Source: Gordius sp. MW1
Taxonomy: Eukaryota > Nematomorpha > Gordioida > Gordea > Gordiidae
Direction: 5' to 3'
Length of the DNA stretch: 64,000 bases
Assembly: GCA_964036665.1 (NCBI GenBank)
Contig: OZ038529.1
Span: forward strand, 10,479,060 to 10,543,059
Part shown: positions 56,281-64,000 of the stretch, one piece after another
Numbering within the stretch: position 1 is the stretch's first letter
Layout of the letters: every line of letters starts with the position of its first letter
Notes under the pieces: generated by a model
Seen by the model: only the letters and a program-made list of their open reading frames with translations
Database searches by the model: none
What the model was told of the DNA's origin: nothing
Made by a program: the position numbers and the translations under genes

Positions 56281-57308
56281 GGTAAATATTATATCTTTAA
56301 AAGTTCAGTAAAAACTACGCCAAAATTGTGCACTCTATTCAATAACTCATGAAAAAAGCAAATTTTGAATCAAATTTGATAATTACTTTTCCATAGATCG
56401 TGAACAGCTTATAAAGAAATCCTCTATAAACGTCATTTTTAATGCAGTTATTAAATTATTTCAAAACAAGTTCCAAGTTGAAATTTTGCATAAAAAAGTT
56501 AGAAAATATTTAGATTTAAATAAAGAAATATTGTGTGATAAAATAATTTAAATGTTTATTAAATGGTATACAAAAAATTACATACACGACTAAAAAAATA
56601 AAAAAACGCGCTATAACTAAACGGATGGCATTGATCCGTGTAATTTAAACCTTTTATTATTACCAGGATATTAGGCAAAATGTAAATGGTTGTTGGTTTA
56701 GTCTAGAGAACTACAAAGTAACTTTTTTTCAACCCGAACCCGAAAGCTTTTTAAATTTTTCAGCCCGAACCCGACCCGAAATTATTTTTAATTAGGTGTT
56801 CTTAACATTTAAAACGGGTTCAAGGTCAGTTTTTTATCAAAAAGAGCAGCTTGTTCTTAATATATTCGTATAATAAACATGGATTATTTGATTATTAAAA
56901 GTTAAGTAGCCCTTTATACATGATTTTTATATTTGATATATCTAAAACACATTTCGTAAATAATATATCATAATTAACTCAATAAAGTATGTTAAAGTGA
57001 AATTTCACATATTAAGCGGGTAAAATATAATTTTAACGTCAACATTATCAAATGTATGTATTAAATTTGTAATAAGGCAACTATAAAATTAAAAAGCCAA
57101 CAAAATATACCGTAAAAATAGCGGAGTATTCCATCTAATTTCCTGATTGCATAAAAGTATAAAAAGGAAGTATATAAACATCAATAAAGATGCGTCGATT
57201 ACCACATTATGATAATGATAAAAATAGGTATTGTATAGAAATATAATTATAGTAATAGGAAGAATTGCATTGTCTGTAAAGGGGCGGGGGGATATGAAGA
57301 TGCCATTG
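56281..57308. other. AT-rich DNA with a hAT-type end at 56704
   Basis: TAGAGAACTACAAAGT at 56704, followed by ACCCGAACCCG and CCCGACCCG blocks to about 56782, is a left end of the family seen complete at 25818. No right end and no gene were found. Confidence 0.5.
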
Positions 57309-60300
57309 CTAAGCGATACAAAGATCGTAGCCCAATAGCGTTTCGGATATGACTTCAGCTAGAGGCAACAGTACGAAAGGATGATTGTTCGCAATCGTAC
57401 GAGCATAAGGTATAGAATCCGTGATCCAAAAGTATTTAAAGTAAGGCTCTCCCATAGATTCTGGAAGCCTGCCTTCGCCCTCGGTGGCAAATAGTTGCCA
57501 GGAATTTTGAGGAAATACCGCGTGGGTAACGTAAGCACTCACCCCCGACGCACCCATTTTATACAGCATCTATGAATGTTAATTAATAAAAAAGTAATAA
57601 ATATTGATAAAATGAACAGAGTATTTTGTAGAATAACTCTAATAAACATGCCATCTAGGACACAATTTAAATTAAAGACTAGTTAGACTAAAATATCCCT
57701 ATCTCTTTTAGAATGTGATTCGAAAATAAAACAGACATATAACGTTTCTCTTATTGGAGCTCATCACTATGCCATAGTTAATTAGAGTTATTCTTATTTG
57801 ATTCACCCAAATCGGACCCTCTTTACAAAACCCGAGCCGGAATCGTATTTAAATCTTTTTTTCGACACTATATCTGAAGAGAGTATGTTTTACAACTAAG
57901 ATCTGAGATATTAATTGTTGCTAAAGCAAATGTTATTTCGGGCTTGATGGAGTTAGGTTGTAATCGGTTTATTCAAAATTGCAGCGATATTGTAAATGCC
58001 TTTAAAAATATTTTATTTTGTTGTTTTAGGCCTAATTTAAAAAAGATTAATATTTAAATGCCGTTTTTCACAATTTGGCATTATTGTTTTAAAATATTAT
58101 GCGAAAAAAATTAAATTTTTCATTCTTCGAATATATAATTTTGTCATGCATTATTTAATTAACCGACGTCTAATACACACGTAAGTGAAAATAAAGTTTC
58201 CCCATCCCCGGAGTTAAAAAGCTAGCTATGTCTCTACGCTTAAACTATAATATCTACAACTTGATGAAAAATGACCAGTCATGTACAAAAATGTCTCAAT
58301 ATTTTGGCGTTACTTGCTGTAGTTTTTATAATCCTCAAACATTTTTCTAAAAATGAATAATCTGGATTTATTGTTTTTCCAATTTTCATTAATATAATGT
58401 TTGCAATAACACTTTACATTGTTTTTTTACTAATTTGTCCAAAGCCTGAGACGAATAAAATTTAATTTTAAATTATAAAGAGTATGAAAAGGTTATAACG
58501 CTCCACACTTTCTCTGTTTAATTATAAACTAGCTAAACTAAATTGGCCAAACTAAATATAATATTGTGTGTATTGCAATAGTAGGCCAGAAACCATTGCT
58601 CAATTATGATTTAACCAAATTTAAATATACCCTAGGATAAAACGTGCAAGAACTAAGTTCTGTCCATCACCAATAAACTCGTTCATACTTATTCCATCAG
58701 AATAGTCCTAAATCTCCAAGGTCACCACATTAACTTACACATTATGATTACATCCTTAACAACAATATTTATAATACTCCTATTTTAATTCAAACGTGTT
58801 TTATTAAAATGGGTAAGAGGGCTTACACAAAACAGCTGTTAATTTCTCGCACTTAACAGGCCAGCAGTGTATTAAATATCTATTCGGCCAACTAATCATT
58901 TATAGAAAAAGGAATAACACATTATAGACTAGACAGATCGATAGAAAGGGAAAATTAATGTAGCGCTGGTAGACAAAAATTTCAATTTAAATGTGGAAAC
59001 ATCAATAAGACTTATGTTATAATAAAAGTTCATTTGATTAAAGTCAAGTTTTCAAATTTTAGCAGTTAAGAACAAAAACTACGCTTAACGGTTAGGGATT
59101 TCCATCTCGTCTACACGAATTGCATATGCAATAGCATTGAAATTCGAAATTATAAAGTGACTTACTCTTGCGCACTCCTTAATAGTTCCACCGGTCATCA
59201 CCAAGTCGTCAACTATTACGCAATGTCTCCCCTTTGGATTTCCTTATAAATTTATAATGTAGAGAAATTAATTTTTCCAGCCAATTGGCTTTTTATAATA
59301 ACAAAATATAAATAAGGCGGCGAAAGAGGCGGCTGAAAACTCTAAAAATTCAACAATTCGCAACTTAAACGAGACCCAAAATTAAAAAATTATACCCAAC
59401 CCGAAAATAATAAAATTAGAATAGGAATAAAATTCTGGCAATATTTAACTAATGTTTTTGCGACGTACTATGCTTTTAATAATTAGATGCTGATCCATGT
59501 ACATTTTATATATATATCCCACCTCAATCCTAACCTCAAGCTATTTTCAATTTTCACTCGGGCGAATGGAAAGAGGTTTGGGTATGGATGCAAGTACTTA
59601 GACTTAAATTTGTTAAATAATTAAATATAGCTTAATGTATCCCCCCCCCCCCCCCCCCCCCCCGTTTATATTTAATCTAAGTGTGTGTATTTTTATGTCA
59701 GCAAAAAACAATATAATAGCTCCAAATTTTTTCTTATAAATGGGTTTCCTTTAAAGTATTCGATAATTTCAAAATCCATGAAAGAATATGAGATTAATCT
59801 TTATATTAACTTATTTTTCATACACAGATCAATGTCATTTATTTAGTTTGCATTTAATCAACTAGATTATTTAAAAGTAATAATCTTAAGATAAGATTAT
59901 AAATTTTTTTTAATATTTTTTTTTGAAAAGTTAATTTAGACTTAATTAATTAATTAATTTTTTTTTTTTAATGAAAAATTGGAATCACTGAAATTACTTT
60001 TAAAAAAAGATACCAATCTTATAGAATAATAGAAGAGTCAAATGTATGAAATAAATTATCACCCTCCTTTATGGTTACTCTTCTTTCTGTTAATCCTACT
60101 CTAACTTTAATGCAAGTTATCAATCTATCTACAGTATAAGGTGGATTTGGAAATGCAAGGTGAAATCTTTTGTATGCCCCTTCATCGGGAAAAACAATGG
60201 ATATGTCTTCTTTATCTTGTATAGTATCTAATGTTTTCAAAAGAAGAGGTATTGCTGTTTCTAATCTAAACAATATAAATAATATCTTAATGTTGTTCAT

Positions 60301-61357
60301 TTATGTATTTAATTGCAAATTTTTTTAATTATGAATAAAACTTATTTAAAAATAAGCCAATATAACACAATCCATTAAAGTAATAAACCTTGGAATAACC
60401 TTTTCAGAAAAGTAAAATCTTTCCTGCAATGCATGTATGTCATATATAATTATTTTAGCAGGTCCACGAGCAGTAAGAGGTATGGCTGATACTAAAGTGG
60501 CCAGAGTCTAGATTAAAAAATATATGGGACTTTACAACAAATTGAGTAATACCTAAATAGCTTAATACAAATAAATCTTTTGTTGTGGTATTGTTTTAAA
60601 ACATTTATATCTTATTTTATTATAAAATTAATAATAAAATTACTTAATTTTCATCAAAATAAAAATGTGTACACTTGATAACTAGGAAAATTTTTATAAT
60701 GTGCTAAGTTATGAATTTCATGGGTAATATATATAGCAAAGCTTAGCTACAAATTTAATGAGAATGGAAATTAATTTTTAATATTTAAGATATCTATATA
60801 CTGACTTAATGACTATTATGATCATTCAAAAAAATTAATGCTTAAATGCTACTAAAAATTGGCTAGAAAATGATTAAATTTAAACCTTAGCAGTGGCAAC
60901 CTGACCCTCGGTATCCACTCTCTCCATTGTGGCAGTTGGAAAATAAGGTATAATCACAGTAAAAGATCTAGCCAGATACTTTGGGATTATATATATGATT
61001 GAAATTTGTTCAAATATAACTTCAGGAGTATGAAGACTTGCAAGAAATATAACTATAAACATATAGTAATTAATTTTTAAACAAACTATCTTTCCCAGCT
61101 AGGTTTTTTACTTTATCAATAAATAAATTAGGCCATTGGTCTGGAAATTTTTTCCAATGAATTATGTCCTTATACTCAATAGATCTTATAGGCACATTGG
61201 ATTCGTCATTTTCCTATAATTAATCAATATTACCCTTTCATTAATATACTTTTGAAGAACATAAATTAAGCATCTGGCTTTTGCAGAATTTAATGATGGC
61301 ATTCGATAGATAATTCATAGATGGATGAGATAAAAGCCATATATTAGTTTTATCCAT
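57309..61357 (-). CDS. Class II (PRS3/4-type) PRPP synthetase, seven exons
   Basis: Transfers pyrophosphate from ATP to ribose-5-phosphate to make PRPP for nucleotide and amino-acid synthesis. Minus-strand exons: 61357-61250, 61213-61087, 61052-60886, 60507-60389, 60265-60063, 59242-59166, 57569-57309. They sum to 1,062 nt (353 aa plus TAG), with GT-AG sites and consistent phases. Landmarks: W-K-K-F-P-D-Q-W-P-N-L-F-I near residue 60, FLASLHTPEVIFEQIS, the FPTATMER.D.EG.VATAKTLA loop, YDIHALQERFYF in place of the class I DLHA region, VFPDEGAYKRF, KVRVG catalytic-loop residues, the PRPP-binding loop VIVDDLVMTGGT, and GVSAYVTHAVFPQNSW. These are the motifs of plant class II enzymes, known to be independent of phosphate activation, rather than animal PRPS1/2. 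The frame is intact. The start is the only ATG in the first exon with a good donor downstream. Confidence 0.9.
57570..59165 (-). other. Last intron of the PRPP synthetase gene
   Basis: 1,596 nt between a strong donor (GTAAGT) and an ATAG acceptor. At 57700-57790 strings such as AATGTGATTCGAAAATAAAA and ATAACGTTT parallel 54190-54290, so a short repeat is shared with the stretch before the 54388 foldback. No other gene was recognised. Confidence 0.6.
59641..59663. repeat. Homopolymer run of 23 C
   Basis: Longest isolated pure C run in the window, in the intron between PRPP synthetase exons 5 and 6, with no TIR-like sequence beside it. Confidence 0.9.
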
Positions 61358-61734
61358 CTTACCTACTTGCTTACGGATTCGAAGGTGAACTTCAAATCAT
61401 CAAAAATCAGCTGTTTTTAGTAGTTCTGTTTGGTTTTTAGGCATCCGTCCGACACTTTCTAAGATAACCCAATCAAAATGAGAGGTAAAAAAACTCTGCG
61501 CAAAATGTAATATATGTAAAATGTAATATATAGGCCAGGGTTAGGGTTACATTTAGTTATTTATTTGATAATATGTATTTATTTATAAAATAGATATTAT
61601 ATATTTTGATATAACTTATTTTGTTTTAATTGTACATATTACATGCGTATGAATATGCGTGAAAACCGGTCTCAAAAGTGTCGACGCTTATACCCGAACC
61701 GTTCTGTTTTTCATAATCGCATAAATTGACCATA
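61358..61734. other. Upstream region of PRPP synthetase with a TTAGGG-like repeat
   Basis: At 61500-61580 GCAAAATGTAATATA, GGCCAGGGTTAGGGTTAC and TTATTTGATAATATG match, in inverse or direct sense, strings at 35620-35700 and 63900-63960. The promoter of the minus-strand gene should lie here; no element could be defined. Confidence 0.45.
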
Positions 61735-61822
61735 CGTTTATTCATCAACCCTTTGGTCTGTTTATGTTTAATCAATTAAAACCAAGATCAACCAAACAAA
61801 ACCCAGCCGTTTTTACAACACT
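61735..61822. mobile_element. Right half of a TAGTGTTGT-family MITE
   Basis: GGTCTGTTTATGTTTA, CAACCAAACAAAACCCAGCC and GTTTTTACAACACT are the right side of the family. The left half is missing. Confidence 0.65.
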
Positions 61823-61906
61823 GGTGTGAATTTTTAGCCGCCTGATATTTATAGGATTTTTAAAGGAGCTCAATACCCAATCTTATTTTTTTAAAAATCT
61901 AATTTC

Positions 61907-63069
61907 TAGTGTTTCGATCTCGTCTCGTCTCGGTCTCGAAAACAAAATCTCGTCTCGTCTCGGGAACTATTAAGAAAATCTCGATCTCGTCTCGTCTCGG
62001 TCTAGAAAAATCTCGGTCGCGTCTCGTCTCGACGAGAATTCTCGTCTCGTCTCGACTTTTAAAAAAAAAATATTCGGAATAAAAATTTTTCCTGTTTTAT
62101 TAAAAATATAAATAAGTGTTCAAAAATCCAAATGGCAAATTTTATATTTTTCGAAAAACTTTAATACACAAACTTTTTAAAGATTTAGCGGGACACGTCA
62201 TCTCATTGACAATATAAAGATATGAATTAACTCATAAAGATAACATTTTCTATAAAAAGTGCAGACTAAAAAAACTATAAATAAATTTGAAATATAAAAA
62301 ATTAAATTTTATTGTTCTAGCAAATTATAATATTTGTATTAAATTCACTGTGTTTGTCAACTATAAATGGACTTCGAAAATTATAAGTTCGCTTATAGTT
62401 GATTTAGTTGCATAATTGAGCAAAATGAGACCCTTTATTAACCTTTGCTAATGCTTTAAAGTAGACCTTAACATATTTAAGGCAAATGTTTAAGACCATT
62501 AATATAACCATCATTAATTATAGCCCATAGTGTTTATTGCATGTTTACTATAGCGCTATAAACCACAAAGTGCGAGTGACATTTAATGATGTTATTATTA
62601 TTTACAGAATTGATAACTAGTTGCACAGATTAAAACGTTGTAAAAACAGCAATAAAAGCAGCATTATTATAGAATTAAGAACATAAGGTTTAAACTTTAA
62701 ATTAATGAATACGTATTTAAATGTATGACAAAAATAAACCATACTTAGGTAAATGATTGCCAAATTTTAATTTTTTTGCAAATAATATTAACTACACTTG
62801 GGATTTTTTTAATATCAAATATATTCCATACATATTGATTTACACTTAATACCTTAAATGTAAATTAAAATACACAATAATTTACTAAAATCTAACGATC
62901 AATAAAAAGTCGAGATCTCGCCAAGAAAATCTCGTATCGTCTCGTCTCGACCTCAAAATTCTCGTCTCGATCTCGACTCCATTTTTCAAATTCTCGTCTC
63001 GTCTCGTCTCGGTTTTTCGAGACGAGACGAGACGAGACCGAGATTTTTCTCGGTTTTTCCGCATCACTA
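61907..63069. mobile_element. 1,163-bp hAT-type element with GTCTC/GAGAC-rich ends
   Basis: Flanked by the exact octamer CTAATTTC (61899-61906 and 63070-63077). It opens TAGTGTTTCGATCTCG and closes CCGCATCACTA. The first 150 bases and the last 170 are arrays of CTCGTCTCGTCTCGG and related strings; near 63010-63045 a GTCTCGG/CGAGACGAG block is palindromic. The 800-bp interior is AT-rich and non-coding. Fragments of the same family lie at 10745 and 63480. Confidence 0.85.
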
Positions 63070-63077
63070 CTAATTTC

Positions 63078-63479
63078 GACTTTGTTTCTAGCTCTAATTC
63101 TTATCATAAATCGGTAAGAGCACATTAAATATTAAAACAATACGGGCGATTGGAAAAAATTGACAATAGGCTTAGGGGTTCTTATTTGTTTCAATCTTGC
63201 AAATAATCAACTCTTACAAAGGAATACTTATACCTGAAGTTGCTTTACAATATGTCTATTTAGGGTTAAAAAAACGTTTAAATCATTTCTGGGGTCATAA
63301 ATAAAGTGTCTGGCATTCGCTGACTTTAAAAATTAATCTTGTACATTATAAAAATTAATTGAATGATCAGTAGATTAATATTTTTTAACACTATATTTTA
63401 TATACATAAAATAGATTATGAACATAAATATTAAGGCTCTCTACCAATTTTTAAAGCCTACATAAGCTAAACAAAAGAC
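63078..63479. other. AT-rich DNA without features
   Basis: No coding or repeat structure was recognised. Confidence 0.4.
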
Positions 63480-63560
63480 TAGTGATTTAATCTCGTCTCG
63501 CCTCGGTCGCTAATGCCAAATCTCGTCCGCTCTATAAAATTCTGGTCGTGCAGCTTGTCT
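63480..63560. mobile_element. Left-end fragment of the GTCTC-rich hAT-type element
   Basis: TAGTGATTTAATCTCGTCTC and GCCTCGGTCGCTAATGCC match the fragment at 10745 and the start of 61907-63069. No right end was found in the window. Confidence 0.6.
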
Positions 63561-64000
63561 AGACTCTTTAGGGGTTAAAAATTCCCTATATTATTAAATC
63601 TGTTTAGAAAATAAATTTAAAAAATTTAAAACCACTTTGTTATCCGTAGACTCAAACCACAAATTTGACAAAGATTTAAATGATTTTTATAAAACTCGGG
63701 CCTTCGGCCCTCGTGGGAAGGGGGAGAAGGGAAGGGAAGAGGGGAAGGGAAGGGGGGACGACTCATATGTACTTCGTATAAATGTATCATATTTGCTATG
63801 CAATTTATGGGCGAGAAAGGTGGGAAGGGGCGAGAATGCCTATTGGGGGGTATTAAATGCCTAATGATTAATTAATTATTTATACAAATTTTCCATTATA
63901 GGCAAAATGTAATAAAGGCAAAATTTAATATAGGCAAGGGTTAGGGTTAGATTTAGTGTTTGCATCTAGTTGCGTATTACATTAGTTTTTATGGCCTTTA
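63561..64000. repeat. Purine-rich and TTAGGG-like repeats at the window end
   Basis: A G/A-rich stretch at 63717-63758 makes an open frame rich in G, E, K and R that is not a gene. At 63900-64000 GGCAAAATGTAATA, GGCAAGGGTTAGGGTTAG and GCGTATTACATTAG form another copy of the string found inside 35588-35838. Confidence 0.5.

Noticed and set aside
62885-63125. Arginine/glutamate-rich minus-strand frames
   Set aside because: They are translations of the GTCTC/GAGAC terminal array of a non-autonomous element.
63637-63864. 75-codon plus-strand frame rich in glycine, lysine and glutamate
   Set aside because: It is a purine-rich low-complexity stretch with no domain and no splice or transcript evidence.

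Overview
The window is nuclear DNA from an AT-rich animal genome. Genes have small exons, GT-AG introns and a poly(A) signal, and much of the rest is transposon sequence. The retroelement types (CsRn1-like Ty3/gypsy, hAT, AP-endonuclease-type LINE) and an ACSS3 orthologue fit an invertebrate metazoan. I cannot name the species.

Three host genes can be assembled exon by exon with consistent reading phase. (1) Plus strand, 12923-26119: a 14-exon ACSS3-type short-chain (propionyl/acetyl) acyl-CoA synthetase of 682 aa. (2) Minus strand, 29328-28652: a two-exon ceramide-1-phosphate transfer protein (GLTP fold) of 214 aa, with an inferred intron of only 32 nt. (3) Minus strand, 61357-57309: a seven-exon phosphoribosyl-pyrophosphate synthetase of 353 aa. 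Its motifs are those of the plant-type class II (PRS3/PRS4) enzymes, not the usual animal PRPS1/2 type. These genes do not form a pathway together; they are islands among repeats.

Layout. 1-0.9 kb: unassigned. 0.9-10.7 kb: a decayed hAT transposon (BED finger at the 5' end, dimerisation domain at the 3' end, shared subterminal palindromes) split by a 273-bp MULE-like MITE and by a complete, young 4.56-kb CsRn1-like Ty3/gypsy element with 4-bp target-site duplication (TSD). 10.7-12.9 kb: LINE fragment and plain AT-rich DNA. 12.9-26.3 kb: ACSS3, with at least six MITEs in its introns. 26.8-28.6 kb: piggyBac-like relic. 28.6-29.3 kb: CPTP. 29.5-37.1 kb: MITEs, a 1.24-kb hAT inserted in a LINE fragment, and a second hAT. 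37.6-41 kb: interspersed repeats, LINE, nested MITEs. 41.6-46.1 kb: decayed LTR element with C2H2-finger reading frames. 46-49.5 kb: further MITEs and a four-copy repeat family. 51.7-53.9 kb: a hAT-type foldback element whose arms carry tandem poly(G)/poly(C) hairpin units. 54.4-56.3 kb: another foldback and a scrambled gypsy remnant. 57.3-61.4 kb: class II PRPP synthetase. 61.9-63.1 kb: a hAT-type element with GTCTC/GAGAC-rich ends.

The most unusual structures are the G/C-hairpin foldback element and the class II PRPP synthetase. All family assignments come from motif recognition by eye; no database search was run.
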